DNA from: a virus
Reading direction: 5' to 3' (one strand)
IMG/VR virus record: IMGVR_UViG_3300029448_000153
Location: 1 to 36,261 of that record
DNA: 36,261 nt
Shown here: one piece after another, positions 21,833 through 30,213 of the stretch
Position numbering within the stretch: the first letter of the stretch is position 1
Layout: every line of letters begins with the position of its first letter
The notes under the pieces: model-generated
Database searches by the model: none
The model's input: the letters and a program-made list of their open reading frames with translations, nothing else
Told to the model about the DNA's origin: nothing
Translations under genes and position numbers: made by a program

Positions 21833-23700
21833 GCTAAATTAAACCTTGCTGCTTTTTCAATGGCTGGAATAATATGATCTACAACTGTTTCATCTACCAT
21901 TGGTGCAGAAATATTAACAGTCATATTATTACTTTGACCTGATTGATTCATTTGATGTAGCTGGTCTAAGCCAATATTCTGTACTGCTTCTCTACGCATA
22001 ATAAACTCGCCTGCTTGAGCTAGTATAGGTACATTATCTTTTCCTTGAACCATACCACCTTTAGCAAAAGCTTGTACGCCTTTTTTAGTAACCGCTCCGC
22101 CTGTGTGACCGAATATAGACCCTAATAAGCTAAATCCAGCTTGCGATGCTGAAAATCCACCACCAGTCAACATATTTAAAATTGCAAATGATGCAGCTTG
22201 CGCTGCTAATTCTGCTGCTATTGACCTAATAGCTTTAGTAAATGCCTCTTCCATGTCGTCAGCTTGTAAGGCAGCTCTAGCTGCTGTGTCACTTATGGAT
22301 TTCATTCCATTAGCGGTTCTCATTATTTCCGCTTCAGCTCTTGCCATATCAGACATTTTTAATTCTTTATTCATTTGATTAAAGCCTTCTGCTGCTTCAT
22401 TCGATTTTTCAGCTTGCTCTGCTAAAGCTTCATTAAAGAACTGATCCATAAAATCACCAGTATCTTTAAAAGTTTCCATTAACTCTGCCATGTCTTGATC
22501 TCTGGCTGTTAGCTCATCAAATTTTTGTTTTACTTCATCTACTACTGGCGGTATATCTTCTAATAAAGCTCTAACGCCATCTTTACCAAGATGATGTGCC
22601 ATCATTTGAAAATATGTTAAACCATTGTTATCGTCATCGCTAACAAAATCAGCCATTACACTATCTAAATTCTTTATAGAACCAGTGTAATCTTCAGTAG
22701 CATCTTTAGCAAAAATGGTTCGTGCTGCAAGCTCGCCTAGTCCAACAATCGCAATTCCAATTCCAGTTTTTACTAATGCAGCTTTAAAAGTAGTTGTAGC
22801 ACCAGCAGCTAATAATGCCTGCGCTCTATATACTCCATAAGCAGTTGCAGCAAGACTGATTGCTGCTGCATAACCTTTAATACGTTCAATTTTTAGAAAT
22901 TCTAAACCTAAAGAAGCCATTGGTATTAATACTTGACCAATCTCTATCTGAAGATCCTTTAATTGTTCTTGAACCTTTCTAGTTTGGTTCGCAAATTCAT
23001 GTTGTGTTCTTGTGAGATCACCTTGAGCATCTTTAGTGCTTTTTAATATAACAGAAACTCTAGCAAGCACTTTTTGTTGTGCATTCATTTCACCAGTGCC
23101 TCTAAAAATTCCTGTATTGTAAGCTTCTTGTTTTAACTGAGCCTCTGTAAGCACAATACCAAAACGCCTTACAGCTTCATGGTTTCCTACAATAGCGGAA
23201 GTTAACGCATGTGCCACTTCTGGACTTGCTACGTTATTAAATGATCCTATATCAAATGAAAGCTGAGTTAAGGCTTCTGATAATTTTCTTGCTTCATCTC
23301 TTGAAAATCCTAGAGGAACAAAAGTGTCCTGCAAAGAGGCCATTAATGTTATAATAGAAGCTTCCGATCTTTGAAAGCTACTAGCTAATGTTCTGGCAAA
23401 TTCTAACGCTTCATCGGAAGCATCTCCAAATACAACTTTAAATTTACTAACGCTCTCCTGCATATTAGAAGCAGCAGTTAAAAAACTACTCATTGTTCTA
23501 GCAGCAGCGCCTACAGCAAATGTATATAATAAGAGGTTATTTCTTAAAGCACCTATTTCTCTTCTAATACCAGAAGTAGTACCTCTAATTTTACCGCCAG
23601 TATTATCAAATTTCTTCATCGCACCATCAGCTTTACTAAACTGCTGATTAAGGTTCGTAAACCCTTTGGCTCTGACTTCAATTACAAATTTATTTGCCAT
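21829..23700 (-). CDS. Tail tape measure protein
   Basis: 623 residues, Ala-rich and mostly helical. The N-terminus (FVIEVRAKGFTNLNQQFSKA) and the following LSEALTQLSFDIGSFNNVAS segment match phage tape measure proteins. Hydrophobic stretches at about 275-330 (AAISLAATAYGVYRAQALLA) and 495-535 suit membrane interaction during DNA entry. It sets the tail length; at about 0.15 nm per residue a tail near 90 nm is expected. It follows the tail chaperone genes, and its ATG overlaps the frameshift product's stop. Confidence 0.92.
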   Translation of the reverse strand: MANKFVIEVRAKGFTNLNQQFSKADGAMKKFDNTGGKIRGTTSGIRREIGALRNNLLLYTFAVGAAARTMSSFLTAASNMQESVSKFKVVFGDASDEALEFARTLASSFQRSEASIITLMASLQDTFVPLGFSRDEARKLSEALTQLSFDIGSFNNVASPEVAHALTSAIVGNHEAVRRFGIVLTEAQLKQEAYNTGIFRGTGEMNAQQKVLARVSVILKSTKDAQGDLTRTQHEFANQTRKVQEQLKDLQIEIGQVLIPMASLGLEFLKIERIKGYAAAISLAATAYGVYRAQALLAAGATTTFKAALVKTGIGIAIVGLGELAARTIFAKDATEDYTGSIKNLDSVMADFVSDDDNNGLTYFQMMAHHLGKDGVRALLEDIPPVVDEVKQKFDELTARDQDMAELMETFKDTGDFMDQFFNEALAEQAEKSNEAAEGFNQMNKELKMSDMARAEAEIMRTANGMKSISDTAARAALQADDMEEAFTKAIRSIAAELAAQAASFAILNMLTGGGFSASQAGFSLLGSIFGHTGGAVTKKGVQAFAKGGMVQGKDNVPILAQAGEFIMRREAVQNIGLDQLHQMNQSGQSNNMTVNISAPMVDETVVDHIIPAIEKAARFNLA

Positions 23701-24363
23701 TATTCATTTCCCTTGATCGTTTCTCGCAAGCACTAATCTCCTCACTAATAAGACGAAAGATGTCAATGGTCTTAGCATCGGCTTCATGTAAGGTTTTTGC
23801 GAGAGGTAAATTAAATTTAGTGGATACAAAGTAATCGTCTATATATCCTTCTATCTCCCTATCCATAAAGAACTTAGGGTTACAAAAGAAATTAAGATTA
23901 TAATACAAGTTTTGACCTAAAGAGAATTTATTGTGTTTATCTTCTTCAATAATACGCTGACACTCATCCCATATCTCATCTTCAGTAAAGGTAATTACTT
24001 TAGATAAAGTTGGACTTTGTGCTTCGTAAGACTCGAATTTGACTGGGTAAAGACTGTTTCCCCAGCCGAAGAAGTTACACCAGGTGGCTACCCTGACTTT
24101 GATTTGGTCTTTTTTTTAGTAAGACCTTTATATTCTAAATAGACTTCATTAAGCACTTCATCTATCTGTGCATCGTCTAGGTCTTTTAGGGTTTCTTCTG
24201 GATCTTGGAAGGCTTTAGTCATACACCAGTTTAGAAGATCAAAGTAAGCATCTCGTTCTATTTCGTCATCCCAAAACACTTTCATTTCCAATCGATGTAA
24301 TTCTCTACGTTCACCAAAGGTGATAGGGCGAATTTCAAATTCACCATGTGGGGTTTTTATCAT
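23690..24363 (-). CDS. Tail assembly chaperone, long form made by -1 ribosomal frameshift (224 aa)
   Basis: The first 85 codons are those of the gene at 24363. At the heptamer A AAA AAG (24115-24109) a slip of one base back gives the frame KKKDQIKVRVATWCNFFGWG, which stays open for 139 codons to the stop at 23690. The downstream frame has no suitable ATG start of its own. It corresponds to the lambda gpG-T arrangement, where the fusion loads the tail tube protein onto the tape measure. Position between tail tube and tape measure agrees. Confidence 0.88.
24088..24363 (-). CDS. Tail assembly chaperone, short form (lambda gpG-like, 91 aa)
   Basis: An acidic helical protein (MIKTPHGEFEIRPITFGERR, then LDDAQIDEVLNEVYLEYKGL) ending just behind the slippery run with KKKTKSKSG and TAG at 24088. 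It is the main product of the chaperone gene. The N-terminal segment resembles other tail chaperones that act on the tail tube protein encoded upstream. Confidence 0.8.
   Translation of the reverse strand: MIKTPHGEFEIRPITFGERRELHRLEMKVFWDDEIERDAYFDLLNWCMTKAFQDPEETLKDLDDAQIDEVLNEVYLEYKGLTKKKTKSKSG
24109..24115 (-). other. Programmed -1 frameshift slippery site, A AAA AAG
   Basis: Within a run of eight A residues (24117-24110) followed by G, the zero-frame codons are AAA AAA AAG. The heptamer fits X XXY YYZ, and re-pairing one base back keeps Lys codons in both ribosomal sites. The zero frame stops seven codons later, while the -1 frame stays open for 139 codons. Confidence 0.85.
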
Positions 24364-24369
24364 AATTCT

Positions 24370-25386
24370 TTATGTTCTAATAGCTAACATCGCATTTGCA
24401 CCAGATGCACCAAATTTAACTGATACATCGTACATCATCGCATTGGCTTCATTGTATGCTACGCTAGTAATTTTACCATAGCTACCTATAAAGCCAAAAC
24501 TTGTAGCACTTCCAATCGTTGCGTGATTAGCAAGGTTTGAAACAACGGTTGTTCCAGCTTTCATTGTAGTTGGAAGCTCGGCTGTTTGATTATCATATTT
24601 AACAGTAGCATCTAGTGTGGCGCTAAGTTCTGGAACTGCACGAACTATTGCTTCTGGATTTCCATTAGCATCATTCTGTCCAATATATTCTGATGGATTC
24701 TCTAAATTCAATGAGAAGCTTTGAATAACACAATGTTCAGCACCAGCGATTGTTTTCTGTGCTGTGCCTGCTAAAGTAGCTAGTGAATAAAAACTTGTTC
24801 CGTATGCGGAAGGTGAGGATGGCGCAGCTTGCGTAAAGCTACTAATATAGCCTGTCTTAGCTGTAGCTGAGAATTTTAATCTACCTGACTCATTAGCCAT
24901 ATCACCAGAGATTGTAAGATTAGTAATCGTACACCCTGGGAAGATGATAGATCTATTTCCACCAGAAGTAGCTGGTGCGATAACTGCTATTGTAATTGTA
25001 TCTGCAATCGTAACAGAAGAATTATCTCCAGTCTCAAGCTCTGGTGGTGTATAAGTAGCAGGAATAGTCACTACATCACTAGATTCTACAAGTCCTATGC
25101 AGTTCTGAACTAAAAAAGGAGCTACTGCGGCATCAAAAACGCCAGAGAAGGTTATCTCTTTTGCTACACCTTTTTCGTCAATATGTGCATCATCTACATC
25201 AAAGACACGACCACTTGAGCCACTACGAGGATCTAAGACTTGAGTTAAATTAAAATTAGGCATCTCAATACTGTCAATATTAACTAACTGCATTGAGCTT
25301 ACGTTTGCTGTTCCTATGGTTGATTCAGCTACAAACGCTAACTGAAACTCTTTCGGTGAATAGGCTGCTCCATCTAAAGCGCTCAT
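24370..25386 (-). CDS. Major tail (tube) protein
   Basis: 338 residues, beta-rich, opening MSALDGAAYSPKEFQLAFVA. Pieces such as NIDSIEMPNFNLTQVLDPRS and EITFSGVFDAAVAPFLVQNC match tail tube proteins of marine siphoviruses. It is followed directly by the two-frame tail chaperone gene and the tape measure, the invariant order in siphoviruses. The extra length compared with a ~200-residue tube suggests an additional Ig-like domain, but none is certain. Confidence 0.8.
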   Translation of the reverse strand: MSALDGAAYSPKEFQLAFVAESTIGTANVSSMQLVNIDSIEMPNFNLTQVLDPRSGSSGRVFDVDDAHIDEKGVAKEITFSGVFDAAVAPFLVQNCIGLVESSDVVTIPATYTPPELETGDNSSVTIADTITIAVIAPATSGGNRSIIFPGCTITNLTISGDMANESGRLKFSATAKTGYISSFTQAAPSSPSAYGTSFYSLATLAGTAQKTIAGAEHCVIQSFSLNLENPSEYIGQNDANGNPEAIVRAVPELSATLDATVKYDNQTAELPTTMKAGTTVVSNLANHATIGSATSFGFIGSYGKITSVAYNEANAMMYDVSVKFGASGANAMLAIRT

Positions 25387-25559
25387 TACTTAGACTCCTT
25401 CTTACTGGAATTTACTTTTTCTAAAAAATCTTTTGCTGCTTCTGGTACTTCATCTAATTCGACAATTTCTCCTCGGTTAAAAGCTTCCCAGTCATCTTTC
25501 TTTAAACCTTTGTAACTGTCGAACTGATCTATAAATTTATTTGACTTATATTTTGCCAT
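25386..25559 (-). CDS. 57-residue protein between tail completion and tail tube genes
   Basis: The ATG at 25559 opens MAKYKSNKFIDQFDSYKGLK; the frame ends at TAA 25386, overlapping the ATG of the tail tube gene by one base. It is charged and helical (ELDEVPEAAKDFLEKVNSSK). It fills the 191-nt space that would otherwise separate two tail genes. Function unknown; a small tail assembly factor is possible. Confidence 0.7.
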   Translation of the reverse strand: MAKYKSNKFIDQFDSYKGLKKDDWEAFNRGEIVELDEVPEAAKDFLEKVNSSKKESK

Positions 25560-25577
25560 CATTAATACCTTAATCGT

Positions 25578-26165
25578 TTACGCATAGACCTCTTCCACTA
25601 AACATTTAAACTCTAAAGTCGCAGTTAAGTAAGAAGGGTGTTCACTTTCTAAATCATAGTTTACAGAATCCAATCTTGCGTTATGCCACTCATAAGAATT
25701 GGCTGCTGGAAACACTGTAAACGCTAGTCCATTTGCATCAATAACAAACCGATCTAAGCTTGTAATTAATATTGGCCTTCTGATCAATCTTAATTCATCA
25801 CCATCACTGGTAATAAAATTCCTACCAGCAGAAGTGATAAAATTTGAAAACTCATCAATACTTGCCACATTTGTTCTCAATACTTCTTTTAGTCGCTCTA
25901 TAATGTCAATGCGTGTATCTAAACTGCGTTTTTTGGTGTACCTACCACGTTCTTTTTCATTATAGGTTAAAAGTATTGAGTATTCTCTAATCGCTCCATC
26001 TGAGCGCAATTCTACAATTTCATCTCTTTGAGGTGTAAGTTGGAAAAATGAGTTACCACGATAGACCTTATCATAACGAATAGGTACATTTCTAAATTCT
26101 TGAGCCACCAATGACCTCAAGTTATCTAATACATTCTCATTATAGGTTTTATTATAAGTAATCAT
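25578..26165 (-). CDS. Tail completion-type protein, paralogue 1 (195 aa)
   Basis: It opens MITYNKTYNENVLDNLRSLV and shares a layout with the next gene upstream: V..NV...L.SL...EF...P..YDK near the start, R.Y.ILL.Y in the middle, YEWHNARLDSVNYDLE near the end. Tail terminators or head-tail joining proteins sit in this place. Overlap of four bases with the neighbour indicates coupled translation. Confidence 0.6.
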   Translation of the reverse strand: MITYNKTYNENVLDNLRSLVAQEFRNVPIRYDKVYRGNSFFQLTPQRDEIVELRSDGAIREYSILLTYNEKERGRYTKKRSLDTRIDIIERLKEVLRTNVASIDEFSNFITSAGRNFITSDGDELRLIRRPILITSLDRFVIDANGLAFTVFPAANSYEWHNARLDSVNYDLESEHPSYLTATLEFKCLVEEVYA

Positions 26166-26605
26166 ACTAGCACATTACAATTAAACATGATGTCTGCTAC
26201 TTGATAATCCATCTCTTCATCTTCTAATTCTGGCTCATAATTCACAAAACTTATTACTGCATCATTCCATTTATAGCTTGATGAAGGACTGTAGTTTGAA
26301 TTATTACCGATCAAACGCTTTACTCTATCTGCATAGTTCATTAATTGCTCAAGATTATTACGTCTGCTAAATACACCAGGTGTCCTTCGATACAATCGCA
26401 GTAATATGCCATAGATTCTAATTTGATCTTCGGTGGTGGGTTGGTCTAATTGATCTTGCACAGGGATAAATCTTAGGAAGAAGTTTCCTCTGTTTTGAAA
26501 ATCTTTATCGTAATATACTGGAAGTTTATTGAACTCGCCCTTGATTAAGGACTCTAGTGGCTCAATAACATTGGCTCGAAGGACTGAAGTGTACTGTGTT
26601 GCCAT
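26162..26605 (-). CDS. Tail completion-type protein, paralogue 2 (147 aa)
   Basis: It opens MATQYTSVLRANVIEPLESL and aligns by eye with the following gene (NV..LE SL..EFN.LP.YYDK, RIYGILLRLY, YKWNDAVISFVNYEPE). The pair probably arose by tandem duplication, or both belong to one family of tail-terminator/neck proteins. The functional name rests on position. Confidence 0.6.
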   Translation of the reverse strand: MATQYTSVLRANVIEPLESLIKGEFNKLPVYYDKDFQNRGNFFLRFIPVQDQLDQPTTEDQIRIYGILLRLYRRTPGVFSRRNNLEQLMNYADRVKRLIGNNSNYSPSSSYKWNDAVISFVNYEPELEDEEMDYQVADIMFNCNVLV

Positions 26606-26611
26606 AAAACA

Positions 26612-26695
26612 TTACTTACGTTTTATAACACGAACTTTCTTCTTTTTCTTCTTTTTCTTTGTGGTTGCGTAACCGTAACCTTTACCTTTTGGCAT
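26612..26695 (-). CDS. 27-residue lysine-rich peptide
   Basis: It reads MPKGKGYGYATT, then a run of eight lysines and a basic end. It starts at ATG 26695 with AGGAGATAGGA just upstream and ends at TAA 26612, seven bases before the next gene. I recall similar MPKGKGYG peptides among head-tail genes of marine phages. A charged virion or DNA-associated peptide is likely. Confidence 0.65.
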   Translation of the reverse strand: MPKGKGYGYATTKKKKKKKKVRVIKRK

Positions 26696-26697
26696 TC

Positions 26698-27675
26698 CTA
26701 TCTCCTACTTACTTGCTCTGATTTAACTGAACCATACTCCTCTGGTTGTCCTACTACAATAATGCCCCATTGGTCATTAGTAGTATAGACACCCTCTCCA
26801 AATCTTATATACATTCCGTAAGCCAACCCTTGATAATCGCCATTGATTTCTTCAGATTGCACAACCTCATCTATGGCAAGTCCAGTGTCGTTCTTAACAA
26901 ATACTGAATATTTTACGGATGTATTCGCTGTACCAGAAGTAAATGTACCCCCAGCAGTAATTTTTACACGCACATCATCGTAATCTACAGAAGGTAAAGC
27001 TGTCATTTTAGTATCCAGGATACCGCCTGTAGTATTGGCGTTCAAACTTATAGGTCTAAGCATTCCTTCATTCTTCTCATAGGTTGCTTCGTGCCAAAGC
27101 GCATAATCGCCTCTTTTTAATAAGTCTAACATTCCATCACCATCAGGTGAGATGTAGCGCTCTTCGATGTCTTTAGACCGTTCTGGGTCTACTGCTCGCA
27201 TTAAATCTGCACAGGCTAACCCTGCATTCGCATTGATCAGTACAAAATCATAGTCACGACTGGATGCACCTTGATCTTCTGCCTTTGTACGTTTAAATAT
27301 TGGTCGATTGATATAAGAGCGAATGCGGTCTGCTTGCTCATTGACCACTCGCTGTTTAATGGTGGCCCAGTCCTCTGCTGCTTCATAGACTAAATTATCT
27401 GGGTCTACAGAACTATAAACATATAAAGCATCAGCAGCAGAATCAAAATACGCATCATCTGAAGAATCTACAGCTCCCAATGAAGTTTGCATATTCATCT
27501 CTTTACCATCAATATAACTTTGCGATACATAACCGCTGTTAAAAGCCACATAAACATTTGATGCGTGACTTTGAAAGTTCTGAATTAAACGCTTCCGATC
27601 ATAGTTGTCGATATTAGGCTCTACGCCCATTAGGTCGGTTGTAATATTACAAAATGCTTCTAAATATGTTGCCAT
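26698..27675 (-). CDS. Head-tail connector-type structural protein (325 aa)
   Basis: The N-terminal part is helical (NITTDLMGVEPNIDNYDRKR, then QRVVNEQADRIRSYINRPIF) like head-tail adaptor proteins, and the C-terminal part is beta-rich (DVRVKITAGGTFTSGTANTS). It lies at the start of the tail block after the lysis-like region. Similar proteins in marine phages are annotated only as structural. Connector role is inferred. Confidence 0.6.
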   Translation of the reverse strand: MATYLEAFCNITTDLMGVEPNIDNYDRKRLIQNFQSHASNVYVAFNSGYVSQSYIDGKEMNMQTSLGAVDSSDDAYFDSAADALYVYSSVDPDNLVYEAAEDWATIKQRVVNEQADRIRSYINRPIFKRTKAEDQGASSRDYDFVLINANAGLACADLMRAVDPERSKDIEERYISPDGDGMLDLLKRGDYALWHEATYEKNEGMLRPISLNANTTGGILDTKMTALPSVDYDDVRVKITAGGTFTSGTANTSVKYSVFVKNDTGLAIDEVVQSEEINGDYQGLAYGMYIRFGEGVYTTNDQWGIIVVGQPEEYGSVKSEQVSRR

Positions 27676-27905
27676 TATGCCATTCCACTTTGTGTGTCAT
27701 CAAAATATTCCATGCTATTAACCTCTTCAAATGAACAGACTATATCTGGAATATGTAAACCCTCGATCATCGTCATTAGGTTTGCAATCTTCTTTACACC
27801 ATTGATGGATATATCATTATCCATATCTCTAGCAATACTTTTTGTTAATAATTTTATTGCTCTCATCTCATCCATCATAGCCTGCATCTGTTCGGATAAT
27901 GTCAT
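27675..27905 (-). CDS. Small helical protein of unknown function (76 aa)
   Basis: It is Met-rich and helical (MTLSEQMQAMMDEMRAIKLL). Its stop overlaps the start of the connector-type gene. No family recognised. Confidence 0.6.
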   Translation of the reverse strand: MTLSEQMQAMMDEMRAIKLLTKSIARDMDNDISINGVKKIANLMTMIEGLHIPDIVCSFEEVNSMEYFDDTQSGMA

Positions 27906-27927
27906 TACTTAAACCCTTTTCGACTAC

Positions 27928-28413
27928 TTATCGTAGCCATTTAGTTACTTGCTCAACAAACTCTTCTGAATTACCTTTACCACCAGCGTTATAGTAATCC
28001 TTCCAATAATGCGACATTCCCTCTACACTTGTTGGCATACGTTTAGGTATTCTCCAGTATTTAATACGACAATGCACTATGCCAGCAGCAATATTCTTTT
28101 CAAGTATATCTGCCCATAGCTTTTCATCATAAGTTTGCCAATACTTTAGATCTACTACACTTGCTTCAGCACATTTCTGCATTAATTCTGGTCGATGCTT
28201 TAGATAGTGGGCAAGATTATCTACTGCGGTTGCTGGTTCTACTTGAAAGAAAGATTTCGCTGGGCCATCATTCATTTGCGTAATATACTCGTAGCGTGAT
28301 TCAATAATGCCTGTGGCCAGTACCATATCTACCGCACTTTTAGAGGCATATTTTTCACCCATTACGTTGCAAGTACGTTCAATAAGTGAGCGCATTTGCT
28401 TAATGCTTACCAT
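27928..28413 (-). CDS. Lysozyme-like / transglycosylase-fold protein (161 aa)
   Basis: TGIIESRYEYITQMNDGPAK carries a likely catalytic Glu near residue 34, followed by SFFQVEPATA, the G/S-x-xQ.EPAT block seen in phage lysozyme-like proteins. The C-terminal SVEGMSHYWKDYYNAGGKG is also typical of that group. It could be the endolysin or a virion-associated wall-cutting enzyme; the neighbouring small membrane proteins favour lysis. There is no signal peptide. Confidence 0.65.
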   Translation of the reverse strand: MVSIKQMRSLIERTCNVMGEKYASKSAVDMVLATGIIESRYEYITQMNDGPAKSFFQVEPATAVDNLAHYLKHRPELMQKCAEASVVDLKYWQTYDEKLWADILEKNIAAGIVHCRIKYWRIPKRMPTSVEGMSHYWKDYYNAGGKGNSEEFVEQVTKWLR

Positions 28414-28569
28414 TTAGAAGTTTTCTTCAATAAAAGGCTTTACGACTAATTCCCAAGCTTCATCATCTTTTTCATTCTTACTAGCTGATACCGCCCAGTC
28501 ACCGATCTTTATTAAAAGACCTTTCATACCATGTTTGCGTACAAGACTTCTTACTAACTTTTTTAACAT
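28414..28569 (-). CDS. 51-residue basic protein before the lysozyme-like gene
   Basis: From ATG 28569 to TAA 28414 (MLKKLVRSLVRKHGMKGLLI, then acidic DDEAWELVVKPFIEENF). The stop is directly followed by the ATG of the lysozyme-like gene. The basic, amphipathic N-terminus suggests membrane contact. Unknown, possibly part of the lysis cassette. Confidence 0.65.
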   Translation of the reverse strand: MLKKLVRSLVRKHGMKGLLIKIGDWAVSASKNEKDDEAWELVVKPFIEENF

Positions 28570-28570
28570 A

Positions 28571-28726
28571 TCATTTTCCTGCTATTTTATAAATACTTTT
28601 TTTAACACTTGTCCATAAAAGATCATCCCAAGTAGAGGGTGATAGGGCAACTGCTTTATCGATTGCAAGAATAGCAATTATTGCATATTCCCAATTTTCT
28701 ACTAAAACTCTTACAAATTCTTCCAT
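28571..28726 (-). CDS. 51-residue membrane-associated protein, possible holin
   Basis: ATG 28726 follows AGGAGCTAGTTAAT. It has a short hydrophobic helix (NWEYAIIAILAIDKAVALSP) and a C-terminal DDLLWTSVKKSIYKIAGK. Size and place before the lysozyme-like gene fit a small holin or accessory lysis protein, though the hydrophobic helix is short. Confidence 0.6.
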   Translation of the reverse strand: MEEFVRVLVENWEYAIIAILAIDKAVALSPSTWDDLLWTSVKKSIYKIAGK

Positions 28727-28727
28727 A

Positions 28728-28961
28728 TTAACTAGCTCCTTTAATCCATGCGATTAGACTACTAAAAACGAAAGTGATTGCTGCCAGTATCCCAGTAAAC
28801 CATTGTTGTTTGTTCTCTAAAGAACGTACTCGACCATTCTGAGCCTTTACATCAACTCTGATCTCTTTTGTCACCTCGAAGTGTGCTTGATGCTTTTCTT
28901 CTAGGCGTGTCATACGCTCTAATACTTCATCACGATAACTATCTACTTCAGCTCTTTTCAT
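28728..28961 (-). CDS. Coiled coil plus C-terminal transmembrane helix (77 aa), XhlA/holin-like
   Basis: Residues 10-50 form a coiled coil (ERMTRLEEKHQAHFEVTKEI) and residues 52-74 a transmembrane helix (QWFTGILAAITFVFSSLIAW). This is the layout of XhlA-type proteins that assist lysis in Bacillus phages. It overlaps the preceding gene by four bases. A holin or holin partner is the best guess. Confidence 0.6.
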   Translation of the reverse strand: MKRAEVDSYRDEVLERMTRLEEKHQAHFEVTKEIRVDVKAQNGRVRSLENKQQWFTGILAAITFVFSSLIAWIKGAS

Positions 28962-29206
28962 TTTTCGCTTTTACCTTTTAAAAAATTAAGATCATCTGAA
29001 ATGTCATTGATCTCTTTTATAATATCCTCGTGCCTTCTGTCACGAGATTCATCCGAGCGATTCCATCTATTAATGAGCGCTATGACCTTTTCATCTGTCT
29101 CATTTAATTTTTTCATTAGCGTTTTTTGGAGGAACATGATTTGACCAAAAAATAAGGCCAAAAGACAACCAACAATACCCCACTCTTGTATCAGTAGTTT
29201 TTCCAT
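28958..29206 (-). CDS. N-terminal transmembrane helix plus coiled coil (82 aa), holin-like
   Basis: A hydrophobic helix near residues 8-28 (WGIVGCLLALFFGQIMFLQK) is followed by a charged coiled coil (KLNETDEKVIALINRWNRSD). It mirrors the orientation of the next gene's product. Candidate holin or membrane anchor; not proven. Confidence 0.55.
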   Translation of the reverse strand: MEKLLIQEWGIVGCLLALFFGQIMFLQKTLMKKLNETDEKVIALINRWNRSDESRDRRHEDIIKEINDISDDLNFLKGKSEK

Positions 29207-29223
29207 ATTCCCCCTAAAACGAT

Positions 29224-29448
29224 TTATGCTTCGACTGCTGGTTCTTCCAGTTTAGCCTTTAAGCTATTAACAAAAGCCTGTCGACCTATCTCGATCTGCT
29301 GAAGATTAAAGCGTGCGCTATCAACCTTACGATTTAGATCGTTAATATGCGCTACAATTAGCTTTTCATCGTCACCCAGGTCGTTGATCTTGTATTCTTT
29401 ATCATCAAGAACAAGAGTCGGTTCGTTTTGTTTTTCTTTTTTTGACAT
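29224..29448 (-). CDS. Conserved small marine-phage protein, DUF6447-like (74 aa)
   Basis: The pattern KEYKINDLGDDEKLIVAHIN, followed by a helical SARFNLQQIEIGRQAFVNSL, matches a small family I know from marine phages (probably DUF6447; number from memory). An acidic, helical protein with AAGGAGT before the ATG at 29448. Function unknown. Confidence 0.6.
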   Translation of the reverse strand: MSKKEKQNEPTLVLDDKEYKINDLGDDEKLIVAHINDLNRKVDSARFNLQQIEIGRQAFVNSLKAKLEEPAVEA

Positions 29449-29460
29449 TTGAACTCCTTT

Positions 29461-29733
29461 TTACCATTTTACTTTTGCTGACCAATATGCAGCAGAGAAT
29501 TTTCCTCTTCTGATATTTGCCCTGTGTCTTGCCAAGAAAGACCTTCTTCTGGCCTTTCCTCTAGCTGTCTTTGGATTACTACCAGCGCCTTTAACGCCTT
29601 GTTGACCAAATCTTATTAATTTTACCTTTTTCCCTACTTTAGCTAGTACCGCATGACTCTTTGTTTTGTGTCCTGGTGTTCTCTTTGGCTTATTATAGCC
29701 TCTAAATTTTTGTCCTCTATAAGTGATTGCCAT
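29461..29733 (-). CDS. Very basic conserved phage protein with RHRANI...YWSAKVKW end (90 aa)
   Basis: About one third Lys/Arg. The blocks KLIRFGQQGVKGAGSNPKTA, RRSFLARHRANI and AAYWSAKVKW match a widespread family of small basic proteins in marine cyanophages and pelagiphages (DUF6321-like; number from memory). A nucleic-acid-binding or virion role is likely but unknown. The start overlaps the stop of the gene before it. Confidence 0.65.
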   Translation of the reverse strand: MAITYRGQKFRGYNKPKRTPGHKTKSHAVLAKVGKKVKLIRFGQQGVKGAGSNPKTARGKARRRSFLARHRANIRRGKFSAAYWSAKVKW

Positions 29734-30002
29734 TATGGTTTCTTCAATCCCATTTTTTGTAATAAGCTTCGTTGCTCTTTAACTTCTTCTTCTAATTCAT
29801 TAAGATGTTCTTGTTTCATTCCTTGAACATCAGTAGCTAATACTGTAACTCTATCTTCAATATCATTAAGCCTTATAGATATTTCTTGAAATTTCATTTG
29901 AGCTTGATACCAAGATCCTGTAACCACACCAACCGCAAGCATTGCTTTAATAAGAAAAGCAACGGAGATATGTACTTGAGCATCTTCACTAATCGCTTTC
30001 AT
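29733..30002 (-). CDS. Membrane-anchored coiled-coil protein (89 aa)
   Basis: The transmembrane helix at about residues 13-32 (VAFLIKAMLAVGVVTGSWYQ) is followed by a heptad-rich coiled coil to the end (LNDIEDRVTVLATDVQGMKQ). Same architecture as the products of 30583 and 28958. Role unknown. Confidence 0.6.
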   Translation of the reverse strand: MKAISEDAQVHISVAFLIKAMLAVGVVTGSWYQAQMKFQEISIRLNDIEDRVTVLATDVQGMKQEHLNELEEEVKEQRSLLQKMGLKKP

Positions 30003-30213
30003 ACAATGAATCCAATTCCATTTCTATTCTTATTAATAATGAGTCGACTTCAAATATTTGCTGATTAATCTCTTCAAAATCTTTATTGTATCCAGCTATA
30101 TAAGTATTGTCATCGCAAGACGATACGATCATAAACACATAAACAATACCAGCGATGCCAGTAAGACTAAGTAATGTGTTTAAAAAGTTTTCTACTTTAT
30201 CTTTTTTAATCAT
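29989..30213 (-). CDS. Membrane protein with acidic coiled-coil tail (74 aa)
   Basis: The start is set at ATG 30213, which overlaps the thioredoxin-like gene's stop by eight bases; an upstream ATG at 30249 would overlap by 44. A hydrophobic helix (VENFLNTLLSLTGIAGIVYV) ends at a cysteine (VSSC), and an acidic helical tail follows (QIFEVDSLLIRIEMELDSLY). Function unknown. Confidence 0.55.
   Translation of the reverse strand: MIKKDKVENFLNTLLSLTGIAGIVYVFMIVSSCDDNTYIAGYNKDFEEINQQIFEVDSLLIRIEMELDSLYESD

Noticed and set aside
23690-23908. Separate 72-codon gene starting at 23908
   Set aside because: The start is a TTG without ribosome-binding site, and the frame is open far upstream to the slippery site, so it is the end of the frameshift product.
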